64,000 bases of DNA from Rhodosporidiobolus odoratus (lineage: Eukaryota; Basidiomycota; Microbotryomycetes; Sporidiobolales; Sporidiobolaceae). Each line of letters starts with the position of its first letter. Position 1 is the first letter of the stretch. The notes beneath the pieces were generated by a model, which was given only the letters and a program-made list of their open reading frames with translations, did no database searches and was not told where the DNA came from. The translations under genes were made by a program, and so were the position numbers. The stretch covers positions 1,426,001 through 1,490,000 of the forward strand of contig JAOANU010000003.1 in assembly GCA_034387635.1 (NCBI GenBank), given 5' to 3'. This document shows, piece by piece, positions 11,469 to 22,287 of this stretch.

Positions 11469-12976
11469 ATGGCGTCGAACATGGTATCGACCACTCCCTC
11501 CCGTCATTCAGCAATTCATTCGAGGAGGGCGTTGGGCGAACAGAGCGGCATGGCAAGGGCTCCAGGGACGCCAGTCGGTCGGCTGCTCGCGGCGGAGGGA
11601 TTACCTGTGCGAAGTCCGAGGCGGGTCAGGCAGAAGAGCTGGCAGCAGAAGTGAGTCTCTCCCTGCACCGCCGGTCCTGCGTTAATCTGACGCATGATCG
11701 TCTACCACAGAGTGCAAGACTGGCCTTCGAACGCTGTCCTGTCCCTAGAGACGTCCCTCCAGCTTCTATCCCTCGATCCTGCCGGCTACCCCCTCGCAAT
11801 CTCCCTCAATGCGCTTCATTTCCTCCTCCGCCTTCCAAGCTTCTACTCTGCCCTCCCTCCTCTCTCTTCACTCTTCAGCCGATCTTCTGCCAGCCGCTAC
11901 GCGCGTCAGACAGCAGCCGCACTAGGCGATGCCGATGCTCGACTCGAAGCGTTGCAGCGACAAGCGCAAGGCGCGAGAGGCGCGACTTGGTCTTGGTTAG
12001 CGTGGTGGCTGAGCGTCATACTCATCCTCATCAGTCTGAGCAATGCTATTTACCTCGCGACCAGGCGCCGGAAATATCAGATGGTGCTCAGGAAGGTCCG
12101 CCTTTTCTTTTCCTCGCCGCACCCTCAGATCAACCGCTCACACTGTCCCTGCAGGACCCGCTATCTTCGCCCAATGCTAAGTCGACTACTCTCGACTTCT
12201 CTCCACCGCGCAAGAGAGCTAGCTTGACCTCGGCATTGGCCAAAAAGGCGAAGCAGCTGGTCTTTGGAGCGAAGGAGGAGGAAGCGCACATGTACCCTGT
12301 TCAGCAGCTCAGCGTCTGGACGCCTGATTATGTCAAGTGGTCTTTGTGCTTCTTCACGTACGCCCGCCCACACTCTTGAGACTCGCTCCGGACACTTACC
12401 TCCGCTCTCGTCGTAGGCTCTATCCGCCGCCGATTGCTCTGATGTACCACTTCCTCAACCCGGCAAACTTCTTCCCTTTTGTCACGTGCGGCGGCTTCTT
12501 CGTCGGCCAGGCGAGTCTGATTCTCCGAGAGCGTCCAGCTTGCCGAGCTCATTGTGTTTTTCTCCGGCAGACTTTTCTGCTCGTCCACCTCTACACCACG
12601 CTAGTCTCCGACCGCGCCGCTCTTCAAGCCGAAGTCATGCACGAGTGTACGTCTCCATCGCTTGTCGTCCACCGCGCTTTGACTGAACTTGACTTTGTGA
12701 ACCCCGGTAGACAACGCCAAATTCGTCAACCCTCGGATCTTTGTCCAAAAGCGTGATGCCTGTGTCTCGACCTCGGAAGCCGAATTTGTACGTGCGGAGG
12801 ACTATCGATTGTACCGAGGCAGGCAGGATGAGCTCGCAGGGGGCGAGGACGAGGTGGTCAGGCGAGGGAGTGGAAGAAAAGTGAGGAGGAGGGAGAGTGC
12901 GCTGCCGCTGCAGCAGGAGGATGAGGGGATGGAGAGTCCGGCGCCGCGTAGGAAGAAGGGGTCGTTGCTGGCGTAA
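11469..12976 (+). CDS. NUR1: Nur1/Mug154-like nuclear rim protein (DUF2418)
   Basis: Six coding exons. The N-terminus is basic and disordered (RRALGEQSGMARAPGTPVGR). A first hydrophobic region follows (WPSNAVLSLETSLQLLSL), then a clear transmembrane segment (WLAWWLSVILILISLSNA), and a conserved domain with VWTPDYVKWSLCFFTLYPPP, ALMYHFLNPANFFPF, FLLVHLYTTLVSDRAAL and NAKFVNPRIFVQKRDACV. This pattern matches fungal DUF2418 proteins; yeast Nur1 and fission yeast Mug154 sit at the inner nuclear membrane with Lem2/Heh1 and help anchor silent chromatin. The tail is basic (RRRESALP, RRKKGSLLA). One intron (12511-12570) has a GC donor and a length divisible by three with no stop, so retention would add 20 residues. 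The assignment rests on pattern memory, not alignment. Confidence 0.68.
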
Positions 12977-13124
12977 TGCATCGCTTGTTCGGATTCGAAC
13001 TTTTTTGCTCTGCGAGATCACGTCGAGTCGCGCGCGTCTCGCGATTCTCGTCTGTGTCGCTTTCCCCCTTTTCATCCAGTTTTGCGTTCTATTCTCTACT
13101 TGCTATTCTTCTATTCCGCGCACA

Positions 13125-14263
13125 ATGTCAGACGATCCAGCCAAGACCTTGTGAGCCCTACGCGCTCTAGTTTGATCTGTCTGCGTCCCACTCACCTCGT
13201 TCAGTCTCTAACAGCTTCCCCGACGACGACGAGATCCCCTCGCTCTACGACGTGCTCGGCGTCGCCACGGACACAACAGAGGACGACCTGAAACGCGCTT
13301 ACCGTCGACAATCCCTCCTGTATCACCCTGACAAAGTCGCCTCCTCTTCCTCTTCAGACGACGAACGCGCAGCTGCGACTCTCAAATTCCAACAAGTCGG
13401 TTTCGCGTACAGTATACTCAAGGATCAGGCTAGGAGGGAGAAGTATGATAAGACGGGGAGTACGGTAGAGATGAGCGCTGAGGGGGCTAAGACGGAAGCG
13501 GAGTGGAGGGATTACTTCAATGAGTTGTGGACGGGCGAGGTCAGCGCTCAGTCTATCGACGAGTTCAAGGCTAAATACCAAGGTGCGCTGGAACCGCCTT
13601 TCTCCTGCAAAGGGGGATTGCACTGAGCGAGTTCTCGTCCTTCTTTTCGCAGGCTCTGAAGAAGAAAGAGACGACGTTCTCGCTATCTACACCTCCTCCT
13701 CCGGCGACCTCGACACCATCCTCTCCTCCATCATGTGCTCCACAGTCGACGACGAAGACCGCTTCATAACCCTCATCAACGAGTCGATCAAAGCTGGCGA
13801 AATCAAATCCACCCCTGCATGGAAAAAAGCGCAAAAAGATACCAAAGCCAAGGAGAAACGGCGGCAAAAGGCGGAGAAGGAGGCAAAGGAAGCGGAGAAG
13901 CTGGCAAAGGAGTTGGGGGTGCATGATAAGCTGTTTGATGGGAAGAAGGGCAAAGGAGGAAGAGGCAAAAAAGCGGCGGGGAAGGAGGACGACGAGGACC
14001 CCGATGCTGCCCTTCGCGCGCTCATTCAGAGCAAGCAGTCAGACCGGATGACGTCGTTGTTTGATTCGCTTGAGGCCAAGTACGGCGGCGGTAGCGGGGC
14101 GAAGAAGGGGAAGAAGCGGGCTTCGACTGGAGGGGAGGACGACAGTGGCAAGGGCAGCAAGAAGAAGAAGGTCGAAGAGCCCACCGACGAGGAGTTTGCA
14201 GCCATTCAGGCCAAGATGGATGCGAGAAGAAAGAATGGGGGCGGCGGGCGGAAAAGTCGCTGA
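13125..14263 (+). CDS. DNAJC9-type J-domain protein
   Basis: Three exons: a short first one (MSDDPAKTF, intron 13151-13214), the J domain, and the C-terminal exon after an intron near 13581-13652. The J domain has LYDVLGVATDTTEDDLKRAY, then the HPD motif in LLYHPDK that activates Hsp70 ATPase, then KFQQVGFAYSILKDQARREK. The following segment (FKAKYQGSEEERDDVLAIY, GDLDTILSSIMCSTVDDEDR, INESIKAGEIKSTPAWKK) is diagnostic of DNAJC9. In human cells DNAJC9 chaperones histones H3-H4 and recruits Hsp70; in fungi the role is presumed similar and nuclear. The C-terminal third is lysine-rich (KAEKEAKEAEKLAKELG; KKGKGGRGKKAAGKEDDEDP). The first ATG downstream of a pyrimidine-rich leader was chosen. It runs toward AHA1, with stops 354 bp apart. 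Confidence 0.88.
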
Positions 14264-14617
14264 GAAGACTGCGTCTTTCTAACATTTGTACTCTGTTTCT
14301 CCGTAGCTGTTTTGCTCGTAGCTCTGTTGTCGGTACTTTAACTTTGCTCGCATCTTCTCCCTTATCGAACGCCAGCAGGACGCGACGGAAGAACTGCGAA
14401 TGATTTGCTTCAAAACGACAACGCAACAACGCGCTCCAATTTTCTCCTCTATCCTGTGCCCTCCTCATCTAGAGCATGGCGCCAAGGCTGTAAGAGAAAA
14501 AAGAGAAGAGAGGAGATCCAGATCAGTCAAGATGTTCTGGCCTTCCTGGGGACTCACCTGCTCGCTCCCTCTCTCTCCCTCCCTTCCATTACAAAGTATC
14601 TTTCCCAAATCAGCTGT
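14264..14617. other. Convergent 3' intergenic region
   Basis: A 354-bp gap between the converging DNAJC9-type and AHA1 stops. It contains pyrimidine-rich tracts near 14560-14590 and no coding signal on either strand that I can support. It should hold the 3' UTRs and polyadenylation sites of both genes. Confidence 0.5.
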
Positions 14618-16288
14618 TCACTTCTTCCCTCCCGGCCCGCTCGGTCCGTAGTAGAACGCTGCGCCCATGGCAGCGATCAAGCCGAAAGAAGTGGCAAAAG
14701 CGCCAACGTTGGCCAAAGTCCAGCGATTCACGATAGACGACTTTTTCTGGCGTGAGGCTGGAGAGGTTTTCGAAGAGGTTGTGGGGATGCTGGAGGAGGC
14801 AGAGGCGGTGGAAAAGGAAAGGAGGTCTAACCCTATCGATTGAAGGCCTCGGATGTAGAAAGCATGGAGCTGTCAGAAGGAAGGCAAGGTGAGTCATCTT
14901 CTCGATACTAGCGAAGAGGAGGAGGAGTAGAGCTTACGTTTGACTCTGCCTCGTCCTCCTTGCCAATAGGGACGCCGGAAAGCTTCAAGGTCAGGGTCGT
15001 CGAGTTTGAGCCCTGGTCAAGAGTCGATTCGAGCGAGCCGTAGTGGTCTGCAACGTAGAACGACGGGAGATGAGCAAGGCAGCAAGATGAGAAGCGAAGG
15101 GGTATTAAGCGCACCCTCTGGCCAAGTCGGCGCCCTCCAGCTCATAACAAACACCTTAGGCTTCTCAACCTTGGTAACCTTCCCCCGAATGTTGCCACCA
15201 AACAAGACGACCTCACTTCCCTCCTTCTCGTCGATTTGCGCCGGGTTCCGACTCCAAGCCGGAACCTTGTCCTTGTTGGTGAGGAAGTCCCACAGACTGG
15301 CGGCGTCGCATTGAAACTCGCCGGTGGCGCGGACGGTAGCAGTGTTGAGGGAGAGAGACTTGGCCGCCGAGGAAAGCGTAGCGGCGGGTGCGGCAGCCGG
15401 GGCAGGAGTGGAAGGAACGGAAGGGGTTGCAGCGGAAGAAGAGGAAGGGGTCGACGCGCCCGAGTCGGCATTGGCTTCGGCGAGGAGGTCCTTGCCATGG
15501 TGCGCAACCATATCCTTCGGGAATTGCTGGAACTTTGGTCGGAGCTTGTTGGCGAGCGCCTTCTTCGCCGTCAGGTAGAAAGCGTCGGCTTCCTTGCCGC
15601 TTCCAGTGGTGAGCGAGCCCTCGAAGCGGTACTCGTCCTCGTCCATGTCGTGCGCGACCTCGATAGCGATGAGGTTACCGGTGACCTCTGTGCCGTCAGT
15701 AGCATTGGCTGCAGGGTTGGGGCGTAAGTGAGTATCGCGATTAGGATGGGGAAAGGCCAAACGAACCCTTCCACTTCATGGTAATCCGCTGGTCGTAGAT
15801 GGTGACAAGCTTCGACTTGCGCATGCCAAGCTCGCAGTCTCCCTCAACGTCCTATACATGCCGAAAGATTCGACAGTGGGGCCAAATGGTCAAGGTTGGT
15901 CGCAAGGGCGGATTGGGGGTCGCGAGAGGGATACAATGCGCATGCCAGGAGGGTTAGCGAACCTGCGAGGGCGAATCGGACAGGGAAACGTACGGTCACC
16001 TCGTCAACCACCACTCCGTCCGCCTCGACTCCCTGGAGGTTCTCTGCCCAGTACTGCTTCGCCCACGTCTCGACGCCCTTGGTCCTCCAGTCTGATGGTC
16101 GATGGTCAAAAGAAAGGCGAGTCGGGTTGGTTCGCAAACGCAGGGAGGAGGTGGAATATGAGGAAGGAAAGGGAAGGATACGAGCGGGAAGAAAGGATCA
16201 GTGGGGTGCTCGAGAACGGCCCGAGGGCAAGTAGCGCGAGGGACTAAAGCGTACGCCAATGCTTGATACCGTGTGACAGGTTGGCCAT
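14618..16288 (-). CDS. AHA1: Aha1, activator of Hsp90 ATPase, with C-terminal membrane segment
   Basis: The protein starts MANLSHGIKHWR at 16288 and continues TKGVETWAKQYWAENLQGVE, the Aha1 N-domain that binds the Hsp90 middle domain. A linker rich in S, A and P (NADSGASTPSSSSAATPS) leads to the C-domain (ATGEFQCDAASLWDFLTNKD, VPAWSRNPA, VFVMSWRAPTWPEG, DHYGSLESTLDQG, LHAFYIRGLQSIG). Normal Aha1 ends here. The last exon (14618-14869, 84 codons including stop) stays open for about 70 more residues: a serine/threonine-rich spacer, a basic patch RQKKSS, and a hydrophobic stretch ending AAMGAAFYYG before GPSGPGGKK. That looks like a tail anchor. A cryptic intron beginning GTTAGA could remove part of it, so the tail is less certain than the domains. 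Confidence 0.85.
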
Positions 16289-17216
16289 GTTTTGCTGGGT
16301 ACTAGCTGAGGAATAGGGAAGTTCTGCGGAAGAAGCGAGTTCGGGTCAGCATAGGACGAATCAAGCGATGACCGAGGCGACCAGTCATGATTACAGCAGA
16401 GTCTCTGGGGGCTGACAATTGCCCAGCTGCCGTGTGCACGCGAGGAGAGTGCTGGCATGATGACCTCTTCGGGTGCGAGAGCAGCGAATGCGAAGCAAGC
16501 GAGGAACGCACCTGTCAAGCCTGTGATTCTACGTGTACGCTATGCAGACTGTGTAAAGTGCTGCTCAAGCAAGCTACAGAGCGAGGATTGCAAGATGAGG
16601 TAACGGTAATCTCGAGATGGAAACGGAAAGAAACCGCAATGATGAGAAATTGCCCCCTGTCTTCTTTTTCTCTCCCACGGTACATAGTCTCTTGTAAGTT
16701 TTGTAGGTATTTACAGCAGCGCTCCAGTTGCTAAGGGTTGATCAAACTAGTCCTACACAGAAGTAACTGTAAAGGACTGGGTAGAAAGAGAAAAAAAAAC
16801 GAGAAAGAAAGTCGAACTGCACCACCACGCCCGCGGGCACCCAGAGAGGAAAAACGAACGGAATCAGAAGAGGAAGGCGAGAAACAAGGCCTATCAAGGC
16901 GATCCAGTAGTGTCTGCGGTGGAGTAGAGCGAGCGAGAGAGAGAGATACGACGAGTGTCTATGTATGAGCAGGCAAAGGGACAGCGGGAGTGCGAGCAGA
17001 GGAAAGTCGTAATGATGCGGGACGAGCCGAGAGTTAGGGCGAGCGTGATAACATTCAAAGAGACGAATTCCGACAAGGGCGAGAGGGAGCGACGACGAGT
17101 GAGAACTGACGAGCGACGAAACGGTGTTCCGGAGAGGGGACCGAGAAGGGGAGAAAAGGGGAGAATCAAGCTGTTTTGTGTGGAAGGGAGGGGGGAAAGG
17201 CGGCGAGGCGTCGGGC
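16289..17216. other. Intergenic region upstream of AHA1
   Basis: About 930 bp between the AHA1 start and the YTH-gene stop, both on the minus strand. It holds the AHA1 promoter and the YTH 3' UTR. Purine-rich plus-strand sequence (16780-17170) includes a short GA run near 16926-16945. No reading frame with recognisable coding character was found. Confidence 0.5.
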
Positions 17217-20200
17217 TTAGTAAGCCACGCCATTCCCGCCGTTCATGCCGTACTGGTCGTACGGTTGCTGTGGCTGCTGATGTTGAGGAGGAATAGGCAT
17301 CGACCCAGGCGGAGGAGGCGGATAATACTGCCCGGGCTGTCCCTGGCCTTGTTGAAGCGGTGGCGCCGGCCTGCCTCCCTGTTGACCATTCTGGGCCTGC
17401 GCGCCGTTCCCTCCCGCAGCACCGCGGTTCCAGAACCTCCTGCCGCCCGGCTGGGAGTTTCTCGGCCCATGGTTGGCCGGTTTCGGACTGCCTGAAGGCG
17501 CTGGCACTCCGGGAGGTGGAGGGGGAGTGAGAGCTGGAGGTTGCGGGCTCGGCGTCGAGGTCGAGTGGGGTGGGTTGCTGTGCGAGCGGTCGGGTTGGCC
17601 ATGCGGGTGGTAGTGCTGCCCCGGCTGATACATGGGGAAGTCGCCCATCGCGGGAAGGGAGGATCCGTCGGCGCCTTGCGATTGCTGGGCTTGCTGAAGA
17701 CGAGACGAAGCTTCGTACCTGTGAGAGGGCGAAGCTGGTGTCAGCACGAAGACAAGTTTCATGAGACAAAACAAGAGAACGCTTACCAGGCGTAATCCTG
17801 GAGGAGCGAAGTACGAGACTGATACGACGCAATGATACGGAGAACCTCGAGTCCCGCATCGTAAGGCACCTCCTGGGTATCGCGAGACGAAGTACTGTAC
17901 ACACAAGGTGGAATTAGTCAATCTCGCCTGTCTTGTCTGGCCGAAAGAGAGGCGATGCAACGTGGATTATTCGACGTACACAGGCTTATTCTCTGGCGTA
18001 TTGCTCAACCTGATATGCCTCAGCGCCGTGAGCGGGACGTCCTTGATGTAGATCCAGCGAACCTTGAGGACGCCCTTCCATTTGTCGCTCGCCCATACGT
18101 TCGAAGACATGGAGTAGTCGACGGGGGTGAGCATCTGCGCCATCCCGGCGAAGTGACCGCTGCAAGATAAACCGAAACGGGTATGTCAGCATTGGGCGTT
18201 CGTCGGTGACGAGCTTCGCTCCCGCCCCGGAAAGACCCGCAACGGAAGAGAGCGAGTCGAGGAAGGTCAACACGAACCTCCCATTGACCGAGAAGAACAA
18301 GTAGATCGGACCCTTGTCCGCACTCTCCCTAAACGCCCTATCGAGCCTCTTATTGCCCAAATCGGTCGACGCCCAAATCTCATACTTGAGCGACTTGTGC
18401 ACGTCCTCCTCTGTATAAGACTTGATGACGAAAAAGCGAGCCTGCAGGACGAGACGACATGAGCTCGAGAACAGTAGAGGAGACGATGTGCGGAAAACGC
18501 AACGCACGTTTTGAGGCCTGAGATCAAACACCCCGGGGTTGTATCCCTTCTTCGCAACTAACCCATTCACATCGATCGGCGTCTCTGCAACCTCGGTCAG
18601 AGCACCCGCCCCACCCTGACCCAACCCACTTCCTCCCGTTCCCACTCCACCCGCCATACCCCCTGCGGTAGCCGCCGCTCTCAAATCAAAGTTGGGCGGC
18701 AGAACGGCTCCCTGCGCTCTCATCTGATCCATGGCGGAAAGGGCTTTGGCCATTTGCGATTGAAGTGCCGCGATCTGTTGCTGCTGCTGCGACTGCTGGT
18801 GATGGAGATGCTGCTGTAGGCTCGCGAGGTCTTGTCCGCCTTGCGAACCCGCCACTCCAACGCTGCCAGCGGGAGGTGGTGCAGCCCAACCTGCGTCGGT
18901 TGGACCAGCGCTGAATGGTCCGGCAATGATGGTTGCCGCGGAAGACGGGGCGTGAGGATAGGCGGAAGTGGGTGTGGTACCGGCGAGGAGCTCCTTCTGT
19001 CTTGCCCAATCGAGGGAAGAAGGCGCGCCGGGCAGGGCGGTGAGGTTGCCCCGCAGTGGGCCGAGCGACGAAGGCGGAGGAGGGCCTGCGATGCCAGCGA
19101 ATGAAGAGGTCGAAGGGGGAGGGGCGTCGAACCCCCCCGTAGCGGGCATGAACGGTGGAAGGAAGGTGGGATTCGAGGGCGCGAAGCTGTTCGAACTGGC
19201 CGCTGAGGGAGGGAAAGAAGGGTTCTCGCTGATCCCGTCTAGTCCGCCGGCGAGTGACGACGACGGGATGAAGTGCGAGTGACCGATGGGCGGAACGTAC
19301 GCAGCTGCGCTGGCAGGGCCTCTACCGGCAGCGCCGGCAGCAGCAGCCGAGGCTAGGAGCGCATCCGCGTTCGTCATGAGGGGCGGGAGACGGCGAGTGG
19401 CTGCTCCTCCACCACCCGCCGCGAAGGAGGACAGGAAGGGTTGCGGGCTGGTCGAAGTCGTGATCGAGGCGGGACCGGGAGAGCGCGAGAAAGCACCCAA
19501 CTGCATCCCACTCATCTCGCCTTCCAGGGTTCTCGCCTCGTCGGCGAACCTGCCGTTGACGCCCGCAGCCAAGCCACCGTAAGTCGGTCCTCCCGAAGCT
19601 TCGTGCGCAGCAGCGTGCGAGCCCTTCGAGCTACCACTTCCTCCCCTGCTCAACGTGCCGCTGCCACTCCTGTCCGCTCCTGCAGCCAGGGAAAGCTGCT
19701 TCGTCTCCTCCTCAGTCGGACTCCAAGGGCTGCGCGTCCCAGGAAAGGTGTTCATGACCGGGCTCATGATTCGCCTGCCATTCTCTCCTACTCCCGAGTC
19801 GGAACGGGAAGAGAGCGAGTTGCTGTGGCTGAGGGAACCTCCAGTGCCGCCGGGGTGGGACGAGAGCGAGTTGCTGTGAGCCAGCCCTGCCCCGGCAGCC
19901 CGAGAAGCAGGCGAGTGCCCCAACGAGGCGGAGTGGTGAAGGCTAAGCGGGGCGGGGCTGGTCCCGCTACGCACTCTGCTACCGAACCCGGCGATAGAGC
20001 TCGCAGAACCCAGACTGAGTGAGCCAGTCGGTCGCCCTCCTTGTCCGCCAGCCCCCTGGACAAGATGTGAAGGCAGATGGTCCTCGTCGATCGGAGCGTG
20101 CTCGGCCCAAGAACTCGAAGCGGGCGAGGATGACAGAACGGCATCTCCGCCGAGAGCTTGCTCGATGCTAGGTTCGCGCTGTCTGAAGGAAGTAAGGGAT

Positions 20201-21789
20201 TGATGGCGGCGGATCAGGGAAGGATCGTCGTCAGGAAGAGATGGAGATGCGGAATGAGGGAGCCACGGGTCGGTAGTATTGCCGCGGCGTGCTTGATGGT
20301 TGGCGTAGGTATTTGCGCGAGTGTGAGTGGCCGAAGAGTATGCAGAGGGAGAAGAGAGTTGAGAAGGGAAGGACGAGGAAAGAGGAGGGGTAGCAAGGGT
20401 GGCATAGGGATCCGTGTTGCGCCACTGCTCGTGGAAGATAGGCGTCGGTGTCAGTAACTTCTGCCTGGGTCGAATTAAGAGCAGGATACAGTCCGATATA
20501 TATGAGAAATGAAGAAGGTTACGCACATCGTCCTCGGCCTCTCCTCCTGACCCTCCCGCGCCGCTTTTCCTCTCCTCGACCAAGCCCCTCTCCCAGTCTT
20601 CTACTTCACCGTTACCGCCACTCTCCCACATCTGCTGCTGCTTCTCCTGCTCCAGGAAGGGCTTCAAGCTGTTCTTATGCCTCAACGGCGGGTCGCCGCT
20701 GGCCGGCCTGGGCGGGGGAGAGATAGGTTGGGGAGCACTGGTCGCGGGCAGAGAAGCAGGGGAGGAAGTCGGTTCAAGGGAACGACGCTCAGTCAGAGCA
20801 GCATCGCCTTTGCCGCCGCGAAGGACGACGAAGGAAGAGCGTTTGGGTTCGGCGGCTGGCTGTTGCTGCTGCTGCGGTTGCTGCGTCTGCGCCTGGTCCT
20901 GCTCCTGCTCCTGCTCCGCCCTTCTCCATGCCTCCATGCCTCTCTCCGCCTCGTTTCCCCTCGACCCCATCGCCGACCCTGACCCCGCTCCCCCGCCTAC
21001 GCCGAACGCAGCTTGGAGCGGGCTGCTGGTCCCGCTCAACGGCAAGCTGGCAGTCGACGAGCTAGCAGCACCGTGTCCGAGATCGCTCCAAGGCGTGTTG
21101 AACGGTGCACCGTACATGCCTCCTCCAGGTCCACGGGCTGGCGAGGGCGGAACGTAAAAGTTCTGATCTTCTTCCGAGAGGCCGGCTCCTTGACTGTAGA
21201 ACGACGTCGCGTCAGTCAGACACGGAGCAAGAGAGACGGGGAAGAAGGGTGTAACATACAGTGCGAGCCTTGCGCGGGTCCTTTCCAGCCTGACCAACCT
21301 CGAACTTGCGGTGGACACCGTGTTGTTCCTCCTTGCGAGCCCCGAAGCGCCCTCTCCAGCTAGAGCATCGCCAGCAGTTGCATTACCTGATGCCACGCCC
21401 GTACTTCCTGCACCGAGTGGACCTCCGAGGCCTGAACTCGTCGTACCGCCTCCTCCTGACGTTCCTACGGCCGAGGCAGGACCTGATCCTGCTAGGCTAG
21501 ACGAGTGGGCGGTAGAGGCATCCCTCATTGACTGACTCCTGCCCTTGCTGACGCTCCTCGGTTGCTGAGATGGAAGAGAAGGAGTTGCGAGAGAGCCTAG
21601 AGACCAGGAAGTGAGAGTCGAAGCGGTTTCGTCCCCACCACTCGAGCTGGACAAGGATGATTGAGGCGGAGGAGAGAAGGGTTGTTCCGTTGGTAGCATT
21701 TGACTGCGTACCGGTTGCTGTGCTTGATGAGACGAGGTTGCGCGAGGCGGAGTTGACGAAGTTGAGATTCCTAACTGAGGTCGGTCCAT
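17217..21789 (-). CDS. YTH-domain protein, N6-methyladenosine reader
   Basis: A very long protein (about 1,400 residues) dominated by disorder: serine/proline-rich blocks, glutamine runs ([31 protein letters not shown]) and glycine-rich stretches. The YTH domain lies after [11 protein letters not shown]. It reads [100 protein letters not shown]. The tryptophans in EIWAST and in VWASDKWKG correspond to the aromatic cage of YTHDF proteins, so m6A binding should be intact. After YTH is a proline/glutamine tail ending [14 protein letters not shown]-like readers are cytoplasmic and affect mRNA decay and translation; yeast Pho92 is the short counterpart at ~300 residues. Low-complexity flanks suggest condensate behaviour. 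At least five introns interrupt it. Confidence 0.9.
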
Positions 21790-22287
21790 GTCGGATAAGG
21801 TCGCAAGCAGAGCTATGTGACTGCTGCGAGCTCCGAATGAAGGTAGGTCCGTCTAGACAACGGTAAGCGAGAGAGACCGAAAGCTCAGAGGGAACTTCCG
21901 CAGACTCTTCCCCGCCCCGATAGGGACACAATATTCTTCTTCCTCGGCCCTTTCTCGAACTGCCTGAGATCCTGAGACGCAATTAAATCACACTGCCACA
22001 GTATGGACTCCAATTCAGATGCTGAGAAAGATCGGAATCGGAAACCCCGCTAGGTCTGTCCTACGGAAACAGCCGTCAAAAGAAATAGCTTGCAGCCTCG
22101 TGGTACACCTTACAAGATTCTCAAAGGCCTAGTGCACATCAGGGCAAAGAAGGGGAGCCAAACATAGGTACACGAAAGTGAAAGGAAACGAGACGAAAAA
22201 ACGAACGAAAAGCAGAGGGATGCGTGTGCGTGTGCGTGTGCAGAGGGGAAGAGGGGGAGGGAATATCGAAGATTAGGTAGGTAGGGT
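21790..22287. other. Intergenic region upstream of YTH gene
   Basis: About 500 bp with no supported gene. It contains the YTH promoter/leader and the 3' UTR of the next minus-strand gene, plus a short GTGCGT microsatellite listed separately. Confidence 0.5.
22221..22241. repeat. Short TGCGTG microsatellite
   Basis: About three and a half copies of the hexamer TGCGTG sit in the 3' flank of the acidic-tail protein gene. This is a simple repeat, with no sign of function. Confidence 0.7.
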
